A stretch of 64,000 bases of DNA, taken from contig NZ_JAPEOR010000002.1 of NCBI RefSeq assembly GCF_026341125.1, forward strand, positions 2,492,501 to 2,556,500, given 5' to 3'. Under the pieces are notes generated by a model. It saw only the letters and a list, made by a program, of their open reading frames with translations. It was not told where the DNA came from and made no database searches. Both the position numbers and the translations under genes were made by a program. Below, one piece after another: positions 25,136 through 34,231 of this stretch (positions are counted from its first letter, which is position 1; the number at the start of each line of letters is the position of its first letter). This DNA comes from Streptomyces sp. NBC_01142 (GTDB taxonomy: Bacteria > Actinomycetota > Actinomycetes > Streptomycetales > Streptomycetaceae).

Positions 25136-26593
25136 TCAGCCGGGCCAGACGACCGCCTGGAGCTCGCTGTACGCATGCAGCGCGTACGAGCCGACATCCC
25201 GCCCCACCCCGCTCTGCTTGAACCCGCCGAACGGCGCCTCCATATTGCGGCCGATGGTGTTCACCCCGACCCCGCCCGCCCGCAGCTCCCCCGCCACCCG
25301 GAACGCGCGCGCCACATCGCCCGACCAGACGTAGTCGAGCAGGCCGTAGTCGCTGTCGTTGGCCAGCGCGACGCCCTCCTCCTCGTCGTCGAACGGGACG
25401 ACCACGACCACCGGGCCGAAGATCTCCTCCCGGACGATGCGCATGTCGTTGGTGCAGTCGGCGAAGAGCGTGGGCGCGACATAGAAGCCCTTTTCCCGCG
25501 GCGGGCGTTCGCCGCCCGCGACCAGTCTGGCCCCCTCTTTCCTGCCCAGTTCGATGTACGACTCGATCCGGTCGCGGTGGGCGGCCGAGATCACCGGGCC
25601 GACCACCGTGCCCGGCGCGGCCGGGTCGCCGACCTTCATGAAGCCCAGATAGCCGGCCAGCTTCTCGATCAGCCGGTCGTGGATGCCGCGCTGCGCGATC
25701 ACCCGGGTCGGGGCCGTACAGATCTGACCGCTGTAGAAGGAGAAGGTGGTGCCGATGCCCCGCACCGCCGCGTCGAGATCCGCGTCGTCGAAGACGAGGG
25801 CCGCCCCCTTGCCCCCCAGCTCCATCAGCTGCCGCTTCATCCCGCGGCCGCAGACCTCCGCGATACGCCGGCCGACCGCCGTCGAGCCGGTGAAGCTGAC
25901 CATGTCCACGTCCGGGGAGTCGACCGCGGCCTCGCCGACGGCCGGTGCGGCGCCGGTCACCACATTCACCACGCCGGGCGGCAGGCCCGCCTCCGCCAGC
26001 GCCTCGGCCATCCGGTAGACGGAGAGCGGGTCCTGCGGGGCGGGCTTCACCACCACCGTGTTGCCCATCGCCAGCGCGGGCGCGACCTTGCCGGCCGGGT
26101 TGGCCCAGGGGTTGTTGTACGAGGTGATGCAGGTGACGACCCCGACCGGGCGGCGTACGGCGAGCGCCCCGAAGACGCCCGCCTTCCCCATCGGCCCGGC
26201 CGGGTTGATCTGCGGGGGCAGCCCCTGTTCGACGGGCTCCAGGGCGCCCTTCGCGTACCGCCGGAAGCGGGCCGCACCGACGGCCACCTGCATGCCGCGT
26301 GCGGTCCCGGTCGTCGCGCCGCTCTCGGCCCGGGCGAGGGCGGCGTACGGCTCGGACTCGCGCTGGATGATGTCGGCGGCCGCGTCGAGGATCCTGGCGC
26401 GCTCCTCGGGTTTCGTACGCGACCAGCTCGTGAAGGCCTCACGGGCCGCGCCGGCCGCCGCGTACACCTGGTCGCGGCTCGCCTCGGGCGCGAGGCCGAC
26501 GATTTCCTCCGTGGCCGGATTGAGCACTTCGTAGTGCCCTCCGTCGGGCTCGGTCCATTCCCCGCCGATGAACAGCCGCTGTGTGTCCCTCAC
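25136..26593 (-). CDS. Aldehyde dehydrogenase family protein
   Basis: 485 residues, full length. Motifs: PWANPAGKVAPALAMGNTVV, FTGSTAVGRRIAEVCG (NAD loop), LMELGGKGA (catalytic Glu) and YSGQICTAPTR (nucleophile Cys). The end is PFGGFKQSGVGRDVGSYALH. It oxidises an aldehyde to an acid with NAD(P). The GTG at 26593 overlaps the stop of the D-aminoacylase gene (GTGA), so the two form one operon. Confidence 0.94.
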   Translation of the reverse strand: MRDTQRLFIGGEWTEPDGGHYEVLNPATEEIVGLAPEASRDQVYAAAGAAREAFTSWSRTKPEERARILDAAADIIQRESEPYAALARAESGATTGTARGMQVAVGAARFRRYAKGALEPVEQGLPPQINPAGPMGKAGVFGALAVRRPVGVVTCITSYNNPWANPAGKVAPALAMGNTVVVKPAPQDPLSVYRMAEALAEAGLPPGVVNVVTGAAPAVGEAAVDSPDVDMVSFTGSTAVGRRIAEVCGRGMKRQLMELGGKGAALVFDDADLDAAVRGIGTTFSFYSGQICTAPTRVIAQRGIHDRLIEKLAGYLGFMKVGDPAAPGTVVGPVISAAHRDRIESYIELGRKEGARLVAGGERPPREKGFYVAPTLFADCTNDMRIVREEIFGPVVVVVPFDDEEEGVALANDSDYGLLDYVWSGDVARAFRVAGELRAGGVGVNTIGRNMEAPFGGFKQSGVGRDVGSYALHAYSELQAVVWPG

Positions 26594-28329
26594 TTGGTGT
26601 TCACCGTCTTCGTGTCCCGGCCCGAGCGCAGCACCGTGCCCGGTACGGCCCCGGTGACCCGGTCGTCCCGTATCGTCTCGACGCCGTTGACACGCACCGA
26701 CACGATGCCGATCGCCTTCGCGTCGAGGCGCGGGCTGTCACCCGGCAGGTCGTGTACGAGCGTTGCCGGGCCCGCCTCGATCCGTTCCGGGTCGAAGAGG
26801 ACGAGGTCGGCGTGCCAGCCTTCCCGCACACGGCCGCGCTCGCGCAGGCCGAAGAGCTGGGCCGGGTCGTCGGTCAGCATCTTCACGGCCTCCTCCAGGC
26901 CGACGAGCCTGCGGCCGCGCAGGCAGTCGCCGAGGAAGCGGGTGGTGTACGGCGCTCCGCACATCCGGTCCAGGTGCGCGCCCGCGTCGGAGCCGCCGAG
27001 CATGACGTCCTCGTGCTGCCAGGTCTGCCGGCGCAGCTCCCAGGAGGCGGGGTCGTTGTCGGTGGGCATCGGCCACAGCACCGTACGCAGCTCGTCGTTG
27101 GCGCAGATCTCGACCAGGCACTGGAAGGCGTCCTGACCGCGCTCGGCCGCGATGTCGTTCACCACCCGCCCGCTGAGCCCCTCGTTCTCCTTGGAGTAGG
27201 TGTCGCCGATGACATAGCGGCCGAAGTGGGCGAGGCGGCGGAAGACGCCCGCTTCCCTGGAGGCGGCGCGGCGCAGCATCTCCTCCCGTACCGCCGGGTC
27301 ACGGAGCTCGGCGATCCGTTCGGGGACGGGGAGGGAGAGGATGTCGCCCCAGCCGGGGATGAGGTTGAGCGCGCAGAACGTGCCCAGCGACATGTTCATC
27401 GGGGTGAGGATCGGCATGGTCAGCGCGACGATGCGGCCGCCGGACTTCCTCGCCCGCTCACTCGCCATGAGCTGGCGCGGCACGCGCTCGGGCACGGACG
27501 CGTCGATGGTGAGGACGTTCCAGTTCAGGGGCCGTCCGGCGGCGGCGGTCATCTCCACGAAGAGGTCGATCTCCTCGTCGGCGAACTGGTCCAGGCAGCC
27601 GGCAACGATCGCTTCGAGCTGGGTGCCCTCGTGCTCGGCGACGGCCCGCGACAGCGCGAGGAGCTCTTCCGGGGCGGCGTGCCGCGAGGCGACCGGTTGG
27701 CCGTCGCCGTCGGAGTGGGTGGAGGACTGAGTGGTGGACAGGCCCCACGCGCCCGCGTCCATCGCGTCGTGGAAGAGCCTGAGCATCGCCTCCAGCTGCT
27801 CGGGCGTGGGCCGGCCGCCGACCGCGTCGGGGCCCATGACATGCCGGCGCAGTGCGCAGTGGCCCACCATGAAGCCGGCGTTGACGGCGATCCGGCCCTC
27901 GAGAGCGTCCAGGTACTCGCCGAAGGTGTGCCAGTTCCAGGGGGCGCCCTCTTCCAGGGCGACCAGGGACATGCCCTCGACCTTGGACATCATGCGGCGC
28001 GTGTAGTCGGCGTCCTCGGGCCGGTCGGGGTTGAGCGGGGCGAGGGTGAAACCGCAGTTGCCGCCGGCGACGGTCGTGACGCCGTGGTTCATGGACGGAG
28101 TGGCGTACGGATCCCAGAACAGCTGCGCGTCGTAGTGGGTGTGCGGGTCGACGAACCCCGGGGTGAGGACGAGCCCGGACGCGTCCTCGCTGGTCCTCGC
28201 GTCTTCGGCGAGGGTCCCCGGCGCGGCGATGGCGGCGATGCGCCCGTCCCGTATCCCCACGTCGGCGACGTATGCGGGCGCGCCCGTCCCGTCCACGACG
28301 GTCGCCGAGCGAATGAGGTGGTCGAGCAT
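26590..28329 (-). CDS. N-acyl-D-amino-acid deacylase (D-aminoacylase family)
   Basis: 579 residues. The amidohydrolase metal motif is DPHTHYDAQLFWDP, followed by GGNCGFTLAPL, TMPILTPMNMSLGTF and GGSDAGAHLDRMCGAPYTT. The family removes N-acyl groups from D-amino acids in the cytoplasm; close relatives also act on other amides. The C-terminal EGWHADLVLFDPE is the usual end of the composite beta domain. It is co-transcribed with the aldehyde dehydrogenase. Confidence 0.93.
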   Translation of the reverse strand: MLDHLIRSATVVDGTGAPAYVADVGIRDGRIAAIAAPGTLAEDARTSEDASGLVLTPGFVDPHTHYDAQLFWDPYATPSMNHGVTTVAGGNCGFTLAPLNPDRPEDADYTRRMMSKVEGMSLVALEEGAPWNWHTFGEYLDALEGRIAVNAGFMVGHCALRRHVMGPDAVGGRPTPEQLEAMLRLFHDAMDAGAWGLSTTQSSTHSDGDGQPVASRHAAPEELLALSRAVAEHEGTQLEAIVAGCLDQFADEEIDLFVEMTAAAGRPLNWNVLTIDASVPERVPRQLMASERARKSGGRIVALTMPILTPMNMSLGTFCALNLIPGWGDILSLPVPERIAELRDPAVREEMLRRAASREAGVFRRLAHFGRYVIGDTYSKENEGLSGRVVNDIAAERGQDAFQCLVEICANDELRTVLWPMPTDNDPASWELRRQTWQHEDVMLGGSDAGAHLDRMCGAPYTTRFLGDCLRGRRLVGLEEAVKMLTDDPAQLFGLRERGRVREGWHADLVLFDPERIEAGPATLVHDLPGDSPRLDAKAIGIVSVRVNGVETIRDDRVTGAVPGTVLRSGRDTKTVNTK

Positions 28330-28573
28330 GACGGGTCCCTTCTGTGCCTGGACAGTTCATGGTTCCGGTCTGCGCGTGGGCAGTTCATGGTTCCGGCCGG
28401 GGCACGTGCGGCAGGCCGCTGCCGACGGGTGCCCCGGCCGGAACCCGGGGACGGCGGTCCGGGAGGCCGCCGCCGTTTCTGTGGGCGGGGCGCTGTTCCC
28501 CTGCCCGCTGCTGTGCGGCCCCTCCGGCGAGGTGAGGAGCGGGGGTCCGGGGGCGGAGCCCCCGGTGTCGGCC
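28330..28573. other. Promoter gap with a 16-bp direct repeat
   Basis: CAGTTCATGGTTCCGG occurs twice, near 28351 and 28380, 29 bp apart, just upstream of the D-aminoacylase gene. It could be a regulator site for that operon. The rest of the gap holds a terminator at 28547-28565. Confidence 0.5.
28547..28565. terminator. Hairpin terminator (CCGGGGGC-GGA-GCCCCCGG)
   Basis: Perfect 8-bp stem, 9 bp beyond the stop of the LLM gene at 28574. It belongs to a sequence type often found after Streptomyces genes; a shorter relative is at 48389-48405. Confidence 0.7.
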
Positions 28574-29698
28574 CTACGCTCCCGCGGCCTGCCGGAACCG
28601 GGTCGTCCGGTGTACCGGGTCCGTGTCGATCTGGGGGATCACGTGCTCACCGATCAGCTTGATCGTGGTCATCGTGTCCTCGTACGAGATCCCGATCGGC
28701 AGACCGAAGGAGAGCTGGTCCGCGCCCGCCTGCTCCCAGCGCTTGCACTGCTGGAGCACCTCGCCCGGGTCGCCGCAGATCATCAGCTCCTCCGCGATGA
28801 GCAGCTCGATGATCTCCGCGCTGTACTCGGGCAGCAGCTCGGGCCACTCGGGGATGCCTTCGGGCCGCGGGAAGGTGTCGTGGTAGCGGAAGAGCAGCGA
28901 CTGCAGGTAGTTGAGCCCCCCGCCGACCGCTGTCTCGACGGCCTTCTCGTGCGTCTCGGCGCAGATCGCCGTCGACGTCACCATCACGTTGTCGTTGACG
29001 AAGTCGCCGATCGCCTTCGCCTCCTTGACGGCCGTCTTGTACGACTCGACGACCCACTCCATGTCGGAGACCTTCTGCACGCTGAAGCCCAGGACGCCGA
29101 GGCCCTTCTTGCCCGCCATGGCGTACGAGGACGGGGAGCCGGCCGCGTACCACATCGCCGGGTGGGACTTCCCGTACGGCTTCGGCAGGATCTTGCGCGG
29201 CGGCAGCGACCAGTGCTTGCCCTGGAAGCCGGCGTATTCGTCCTGGAGCCACATCTTGGGGAACTCCGCGATGGTCTCTTCCCAGAGTTCCTTGGTGTGG
29301 TTCATGTCGGTGATGCCCGGCATGAAGCCGAGGATCTCGTGACTGCCGGCCCCTCGACCCGACCCGAACTCGAACCGCCCTTCGGAGAGATGGTCGAGCA
29401 TGGCGACCTTCTCGGCGACCTTCACGGGGTGGTTCACCGGCGCCAGCGGGTTGAAGATGCCCGAGCCCAGATGGATCCGGTCCGTCGCGTGCGCGAGGTA
29501 GCCGAGGAACACATCGTTCGCCGACAGATGCGAGTACTCCTCCAGGAAGTGGTGCTCGGAGGCCCAGGCGTACTTGAACCCGGACGCGTCCGCCTGGATG
29601 ACGTACTCGGTCTCCTCCATCAGCGCCTTGTGCTCGGCGAGCGGGTCGGTCTCGGCGCGCTTGCCGACGTATCCCTGTACAAAGATCCCGAATTCCAA
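28574..29698 (-). CDS. LLM-class flavin-dependent oxidoreductase
   Basis: 374 residues. The luciferase fold is shown by [80 protein letters not shown] and a C-terminal [20 protein letters not shown]. It is nearer the FMN-dependent alkanal-type monooxygenases than the short F420 reductases. The start is a TTG at 29698. Two copies of the CTGAC-N5-GTCAG box lie upstream (29724 and 29790), so it is part of the proposed catabolic regulon. Confidence 0.92.
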   Translation of the reverse strand: MEFGIFVQGYVGKRAETDPLAEHKALMEETEYVIQADASGFKYAWASEHHFLEEYSHLSANDVFLGYLAHATDRIHLGSGIFNPLAPVNHPVKVAEKVAMLDHLSEGRFEFGSGRGAGSHEILGFMPGITDMNHTKELWEETIAEFPKMWLQDEYAGFQGKHWSLPPRKILPKPYGKSHPAMWYAAGSPSSYAMAGKKGLGVLGFSVQKVSDMEWVVESYKTAVKEAKAIGDFVNDNVMVTSTAICAETHEKAVETAVGGGLNYLQSLLFRYHDTFPRPEGIPEWPELLPEYSAEIIELLIAEELMICGDPGEVLQQCKRWEQAGADQLSFGLPIGISYEDTMTTIKLIGEHVIPQIDTDPVHRTTRFRQAAGA

Positions 29699-29723
29699 GG
29701 GGGTTCACCGCCGTCCTCTGTTT

Positions 29724-29738
29724 CTGACGAACCGTCAG
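29724..29738. promoter_or_regulatory. CTGAC-N5-GTCAG box A
   Basis: CTGACGAACCGTCAG, perfect; arms extend to TCTGACG/CGTCAGA. It lies 26 bp upstream of the LLM start at 29698. Confidence 0.75.
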
Positions 29739-29789
29739 ATTTGGATGTGCTCGACTGTTCCACCGCGTGGATGTGCCGTCAATAGCTAC

Positions 29790-29804
29790 CTGACGTGCAG
29801 TCAG
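29790..29804. promoter_or_regulatory. CTGAC-N5-GTCAG box B
   Basis: CTGACGTGCAGTCAG, perfect consensus, overlapping the stop of the SDR gene and 92 bp upstream of the LLM gene at 29698. It forms a pair with box A. Confidence 0.65.
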
Positions 29805-30562
29805 AAAAGGCTCACGCCGGCCAGCCAGCCACCGTCGATGACGAAGGGCTGCCCGGTGACGTACGAGGAATCGTCGCTGCTCAGGAAGAGCGCCAGCTTC
29901 GCGACCTCCTCCGGCTGCCCGACCCGGCCGAGCGGCACGAGCTTGCTGTAGAGCTCGCTGACCGCCTCCGGGTCCACGCCGCCCGGATTGCTCATCGGGG
30001 TGTCCACCGCCCCGGGGCAGACCGCGTTGACCCGGATCTTCTTCCCGGCCAGTTCCAGGGCCGCGACCCGGGTCAGTCCGAGGATCGCGTGCTTGGTCGC
30101 GGCGTAGGCACCCACGCCCGCCATGCCGGTCAGAGCCGTGTACGAGGCGGTGTTGACGATGGTGCCGCCACCGGCCGCCTCGATCTCGGGGGCGACGTTA
30201 CGTATCCCGAGGAACGCCCCGACCTGGTTGACCTGCGTGATCAGCTGGAACTCCTCCAGGGGGGTGGAGACCAGTTCGTTGAAGCGGAGAATCCCGGCGT
30301 TGTTGACCAGCCCGTCGATCTTCCCGAACGCCTCCTTGGCGGCGGCCACGGCGGCGGTCCAGTCGGCCTCCCGGCCCACATCCAGATGGATGTACGCGGC
30401 AGTCGACGCGCCCAGTTCCTTGGCGAGCGCCTCGCCCTGGTCGTCCAGTACATCGGCGAGCACCACCCTGGCGCCCTCCGCCACGAAGAGCCGCGCCTCC
30501 TGCTCGCCCTGCCCGCGTGCCGCGCCGGTGATCAGGACGACACGCCCGTCGAGCTTGCCCAT
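29801..30562 (-). CDS. SDR-family oxidoreductase
   Basis: 253 residues. Classical short-chain dehydrogenase motifs: [20 protein letters not shown] (cofactor Gly motif), NNAGILR, catalytic YAATKH with an upstream Ser (NTASYTA), and PGAVDTPM. An Asp (VLADVLDD) after beta-2 favours NAD. GGGAG precedes the ATG at 30562. It follows the LLM gene at 30595 by 32 bp, in the same operon. It presumably oxidises a hydroxyl in the degradation pathway. Confidence 0.94.
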   Translation of the reverse strand: MGKLDGRVVLITGAARGQGEQEARLFVAEGARVVLADVLDDQGEALAKELGASTAAYIHLDVGREADWTAAVAAAKEAFGKIDGLVNNAGILRFNELVSTPLEEFQLITQVNQVGAFLGIRNVAPEIEAAGGGTIVNTASYTALTGMAGVGAYAATKHAILGLTRVAALELAGKKIRVNAVCPGAVDTPMSNPGGVDPEAVSELYSKLVPLGRVGQPEEVAKLALFLSSDDSSYVTGQPFVIDGGWLAGVSLF

Positions 30563-30578
30563 GCCGTTACTCCCTTGG

Positions 30579-30613
30579 CTGTTGAGGTGCGGAGCTAGCT
30601 GTTGAGGTGCGGG
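30579..30613. repeat. Short tandem duplication between the LLM and SDR genes
   Basis: CTGTTGAGGTGCGG occurs at about 30580-30593 and again at 30600-30613. The second copy encodes the last residues of the LLM protein (PHLNS); the first is a non-coding copy in the gap before the SDR gene. Confidence 0.7.
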
Positions 30614-31539
30614 GCGACGTCGGCGGCGAATGCCGCCATCTGGTCGGTGAGCTCGGCACGGCTCCGGCTGCGGAACCGCACCTGGATCTGGCGCACTCCC
30701 ATTGCTGCGTAGGCGCGCAGCGACTCGGCGAGTGCGCTGGGCTTTCCGGTGAGGGTGCGCCGCCCGACCTCCCAGGACGCGTCCCCTACGTACAGCGGCT
30801 CGGCGATGGTCCCGATCTCGATGGGTTCGATGATCCCCGCCTCTTCTCTCAGCGCCTTCAACCTGGCTATCTGAGCGGGGAGTTCGCTGCGCGGGTCGCC
30901 CTGGGGAAGCCACCCGTCCCCGCGGACGGCGGCCCGGCGCAGAGCGGCGGGCGACGACCCGCCGACCCAGAGGGGGATCTGCTGCCGGGCGGGCCTGGGG
31001 CGCTGCCCGAGGTCGCTGAAGGAGAACCGTTCGCCGGTGAACTCGGGGTACTCCTCCTGCCCCAGCGCCGCCCTGAGCGCGTCGATCGTCTCGTCGAGTA
31101 CGGCCCCGCGGGCGGCGAAGTCGACCCCGAGCGCCTCGAACTCCTCCCGCACATGCCCGGCCCCGACCCCGAGCACCACCCGCCCGCCGGAGAGATGGTC
31201 CAGGGTGGCGTACTGCTTGGCGGTCACCAGGGGGTGCCGCAGCCCGACGACGGCGACATGGCTGAGCAGCAGCACCCGCTCGGTGATCCCGGCGAGAAAG
31301 GAGAGGGTGGCGACCGGGTCGTACCAGACCGTGGACATGGCTCCGGCGAGACGGCGCGGGATGGCGACGTGATCACAGCTCGCGAGGTAGGTGAACCCGG
31401 TCCGGTCGGCGGTCCTGGCGATCTCGGCGAGATCCTCGGCGCCGGCACCGGCCTCCCACGGCTCCGCGTAGATGGTGCTCTGCGACTGGATCGGGAGCTG
31501 CATTCCGTACGACAGCCGCCCCTGGGGCAGTACCTGCAC
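30595..31539 (-). CDS. F420-dependent LLM-class oxidoreductase
   Basis: 314 residues from a GTG with GAGGAGG 9 bp upstream. Motifs: AEIARTADRTGFTYLASCDH, LLSHVAVVGLRHPLVTAKQY, HLSGGRVVLGVGAGHVREEF and IPLWVGGSSPAALRRAAVRG. This is the TIGR03619/03857-like F420 type. Boxes C and D lie in the promoter. It is the first gene of an operon with the SDR. Confidence 0.92.
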   Translation of the reverse strand: MQVLPQGRLSYGMQLPIQSQSTIYAEPWEAGAGAEDLAEIARTADRTGFTYLASCDHVAIPRRLAGAMSTVWYDPVATLSFLAGITERVLLLSHVAVVGLRHPLVTAKQYATLDHLSGGRVVLGVGAGHVREEFEALGVDFAARGAVLDETIDALRAALGQEEYPEFTGERFSFSDLGQRPRPARQQIPLWVGGSSPAALRRAAVRGDGWLPQGDPRSELPAQIARLKALREEAGIIEPIEIGTIAEPLYVGDASWEVGRRTLTGKPSALAESLRAYAAMGVRQIQVRFRSRSRAELTDQMAAFAADVAPHLNS

Positions 31540-31560
31540 CGTGCCGCCTCCTCGCCTGAT

Positions 31561-31575
31561 CTGACGCTACGTCAA
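31561..31575. promoter_or_regulatory. CTGAC-N5-GTCAG box C (one mismatch)
   Basis: CTGACGCTACGTCAA; TGACG/CGTCA core perfect. 22 bp upstream of the LLM gene at 31539. Confidence 0.6.
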
Positions 31576-31602
31576 CTGGCCGGACGGGGCCCATCGTCGT
31601 AG

Positions 31603-31617
31603 CTGACGGTTCATCAG
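31603..31617. promoter_or_regulatory. CTGAC-N5-GTCAG box D (one mismatch)
   Basis: CTGACGGTTCATCAG, 28 bp beyond box C in the same promoter. Confidence 0.5.
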
Positions 31618-31683
31618 ACAAGAGGTGCGGCGGCCCGATCCCGGCCGCGACGGCTGTCGGGGCCGGCGCCAGGACCGACAGCC

Positions 31684-32097
31684 TCAGCCGAGCAGGGCAT
31701 ACACGGTGGAGGCGCGGGCGGCGACGTCGCCGGACCCGTCGGCGGTCATGGCGATGTCCGCGAACGCCATGCGCCGGCCCAGCTTGCTGATCCGTGCGTC
31801 GATCAGTACGTCCGTACCGGCGATCGCACGCTGGAAGGTGCTGGACTGCTGGACGGTCGTCATCGGCGCGAACCCGCCGAGGGCGGAGGCGACGGCGATC
31901 ACGGTCGCGGTGTCCGCCGCGGCCATGAGTGCCTGACCGGAGAGCGCGCCGCCTTCCCGCGCCAGCCGGTCGGACCAGGGCAGCCGGAGTACGGCGTGCC
32001 GCTCACCGGTCTCGACGACGGACAGGGAGAGGTCGAGCACCCAGGGGGCGAAGTTGTCGGCGAGGATCTTCTCGGCTTCGGCGATCGGCAGCGTCAT
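31684..32097 (-). CDS. PaaI-type acyl-CoA thioesterase (hotdog fold)
   Basis: 137 residues. The hotdog pattern is clear: LSLSVVETGERHAVLRLPWS, LAREGGALSGQALMAAADTA (central helix region, with G-G and D), then MTTVQQSSTFQRAIAG and VLIDARISKLGRRMAFADIA. It hydrolyses acyl-CoA esters. The ATG at 32097 fits the family length. A KstR-like palindrome lies about 77 bp upstream. Confidence 0.9.
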   Translation of the reverse strand: MTLPIAEAEKILADNFAPWVLDLSLSVVETGERHAVLRLPWSDRLAREGGALSGQALMAAADTATVIAVASALGGFAPMTTVQQSSTFQRAIAGTDVLIDARISKLGRRMAFADIAMTADGSGDVAARASTVYALLG

Positions 32098-32173
32098 GCC
32101 CTGATGGTGCCGCCAGGGATCGGCGCGCCACAACACCGCGGGGCAGCCGTCTCCCGTATTCCACCCAGACGAC

Positions 32174-32187
32174 TTGAACGTGTTCAA
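32174..32187. promoter_or_regulatory. KstR-like operator (TNNAACNNGTTNNA)
   Basis: TTGAACGTGTTCAA fits the published mycobacterial KstR consensus TnnAACnnGTTnnA at every fixed position and has perfect 6-bp arms. It lies between the thioesterase (minus strand) and the membrane protein at 32221 (plus strand). No KstR gene is visible in the window. Confidence 0.5.
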
Positions 32188-32220
32188 TTATGATTCTACA
32201 GTCATGCCGGGAGGTGGGGC

Positions 32221-32610
32221 ATGGGGACAGCGAGCTGGATTCTCAGCTGCACGGCAAGGTACGTACCGACGTGGGCCGTCGGATGGCTCTGCGCCACCGC
32301 GGCCCTCACCCACGCCGGAAGCACGCGTCCGGGCAGCGGCTCGTTCCGGGCGGAGTTCGCGGACAACGCGTCCCTCGGCGTGGCCTTCCTGCTGGGCACC
32401 GGAACCATCGCCCTCTTCGTGCTGGTGCTGCTGGCGCTCTGCAAGAAGTACGGAACCACCGCGGGCTTCCGGGCGTTGGCGGCCGGCTTCCTCGTGGTAC
32501 CGCTGCTCCCGCTCGCCGTGCCGGGAGGAGCCCCGGTCGGCGTCGCGATCCTGACCCATCTCGCCTTCGCGACACTGATCATGCCGAAGCCCCCGCTGCG
32601 CGAGCCGTGA
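32221..32610 (+). CDS. Small membrane protein, four TM segments
   Basis: 129 residues from an ATG with GGGAGG upstream. Hydrophobic segments near 10-28, 50-70, 82-98 and 102-118 (for example GVAFLLGTGTIALFVLVLLA). The loop LTHAGSTRPGSGSFRAEFAD may face out. No family is recognised. It diverges from the thioesterase and could be controlled by the same palindrome. Confidence 0.7.
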   Translation: MGTASWILSCTARYVPTWAVGWLCATAALTHAGSTRPGSGSFRAEFADNASLGVAFLLGTGTIALFVLVLLALCKKYGTTAGFRALAAGFLVVPLLPLAVPGGAPVGVAILTHLAFATLIMPKPPLREP

Positions 32611-32821
32611 CGGTCCCGCGCACGGGCGGATTCCGAGGAGGCGCCGCACGCGGGCGGGCGGACCCGAAGGGGCTCGTGCGCGGCCAGGTCCGACGTGCTC
32701 GCGCACAGGCGGACCCCGGAGTGCTCGCGCACGGCCAGGCCCCGGAGCGCTCGCGCTCGCGCGGACCTCGAAATGCGCTCGCGCGCGCCGGCGGGCGACG
32801 CCGCCTTTCACCCGGGCGCCC

Positions 32822-34048
32822 TCAGGCTCCCGGGCCCGCCCACAGGCCCTCGTCCGTCAGGCTCAGGAGCTCGATCGCGTTGCGGCGCACGATGCGGTCC
32901 ACGACGTCCGCGTCCAGGTGACCCATCTGGCTCTCGCCGACTTCCTTCGACTTGGGCCAGGTCGAGTCCGAGTGCGGGTAGTCCGTCTCGTACAGGACGT
33001 TCCCCACCCCGACCGCGTCCAGGTTCCTCAGCCCGAACGCGTCGTCGAAGAAGCAGCCGTAGACGTGCTCGGCGAACAGCTCCGACGGCGGCCGCAGCAC
33101 CTTGTCCGCCACCCCGCCCCAGCCGCGGTTCTCCTCCCACACCACGTCCGCCCGTTCCAGGATGTACGGGATCCAGCCGATCTGCCCCTCCGCGTACATG
33201 ATCCTCAGGTTCGGGAAGCGCTCGAACTTGCCGCTCATCAGCCAGTCGACCATCGAGAAGCAGCAGTTGGCGAAGGTGATGGTCGACCCCACCGCCGGGG
33301 GGGCGTCCGCCGAGGTCGACGGCATCCTCGACGACGAGCCGATGTGCATCGCGATGACCGTGCCGGTCTCGTCGCAGGCCCGCAGGAACGGGTCCCACTC
33401 GTCGGTGTGGATCGAGGGCAGCCCCAGATGCGGCGGTATCTCGGAGAAGCAGACCGCCCGCACCCCCCGCGCCGCGTTCCTGCGCACCTCCGCCGCCGCC
33501 AGCTCCGCGTCCCAGAGCGGGATCAGGGCCAGCGGGATCAGCCGGCCCTGCGCCTGGGGGCCGCACCACTCCTCCACCATCCAGTCGTTGTACGCCCGCA
33601 CCCCCAGCAGCCCCAGCTCGCGGTCCTTCGCCTCGGTGAAGGTCTGGCCGCAGAAGCGCGGGAAGGTCGGGAAGCAGAGCGCCGACTGGACGTGGTTGAC
33701 GTCCATGTCGGCCAGCCGGTCCGGCACGCTGAACGAACCCGGCCGCATCTGCTCGTACGTGATGACCTCGAGCCTGATCTCGTCGCGGTCGTAGCCCACG
33801 GCCGTGTCGAGCCGGGTGAGCGGCCGGTGCAGATCCTCGTAGATCCACCAGTCGCCTATCGGTCCCTCCTCGCCCTTCGCGCCCATCACCGGGGCGAACT
33901 TTCCACCCAGGAAGGACATTTCCTTCAGCGGTGCCCGGACGACGCGCGGGCCGATGTCCCGGTACTTGGACGGGAGCCGGTCCTGCCAGACGTGGGGAGG
34001 CTCAACCGTGTGGTCGTCCACCGAGATGATCTTCGGGAAGGTCTCCAT
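32822..34048 (-). CDS. Amidohydrolase family protein (ACMSD-like)
   Basis: 408 residues. Amidohydrolase-2 features: ISVDDHTVEPPHVWQDRLPS at the N-terminus (in place of the usual HxH, an aspartate-rich DDHTVEPP), FSEIPPHLGLPSIHTDEWDP, TGTVIAMHIGSSS and YETDYPHSDSTWP, with its Asp and His ligands. Homologues in actinobacteria sit in steroid-type or aromatic degradation clusters. The ATG at 34048 is chosen; a GTG at 34057 is possible. Box E lies 22 bp upstream. Confidence 0.92.
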   Translation of the reverse strand: METFPKIISVDDHTVEPPHVWQDRLPSKYRDIGPRVVRAPLKEMSFLGGKFAPVMGAKGEEGPIGDWWIYEDLHRPLTRLDTAVGYDRDEIRLEVITYEQMRPGSFSVPDRLADMDVNHVQSALCFPTFPRFCGQTFTEAKDRELGLLGVRAYNDWMVEEWCGPQAQGRLIPLALIPLWDAELAAAEVRRNAARGVRAVCFSEIPPHLGLPSIHTDEWDPFLRACDETGTVIAMHIGSSSRMPSTSADAPPAVGSTITFANCCFSMVDWLMSGKFERFPNLRIMYAEGQIGWIPYILERADVVWEENRGWGGVADKVLRPPSELFAEHVYGCFFDDAFGLRNLDAVGVGNVLYETDYPHSDSTWPKSKEVGESQMGHLDADVVDRIVRRNAIELLSLTDEGLWAGPGA

Positions 34049-34069
34049 GCGTTCCACGGTAGCGCCAAC

Positions 34070-34084
34070 CTGACGATCCGTCAG
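34070..34084. promoter_or_regulatory. CTGAC-N5-GTCAG box E
   Basis: CTGACGATCCGTCAG, perfect, with 6-bp arms. 22 bp upstream of the amidohydrolase ATG. Confidence 0.75.
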
Positions 34085-34135
34085 CTAGTGCGGCAGTCCC
34101 TGCCGTTCGGAAGCCCGTCCCACTATCAACGCCAT

Positions 34136-34154
34136 CTATACACACCGTGTATAG
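34136..34154. promoter_or_regulatory. Palindromic operator before the polysaccharide deacetylase
   Basis: CTATACACACCGTGTATAG has perfect 8-bp arms and a 3-bp centre. The right arm contains TATAGT, a likely -10 element for rightward transcription. It is unrelated to the CTGAC boxes. GntR- or PadR-type regulators use sites of this shape; the regulator is unknown. Confidence 0.7.
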
Positions 34155-34231
34155 TGCGACGGCGCGCACGACGGACCAGCGGCACCCGCCGTATCCCGTG
34201 CGCCCGCCGTCCACCGAGGGGGATACACGTC

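Noticed and set aside
32640..32810. Degenerate GCTCGCGCAC repeats
   Set aside because: Low-complexity GC-rich copies without constant spacing; not CRISPR and no coding sense.
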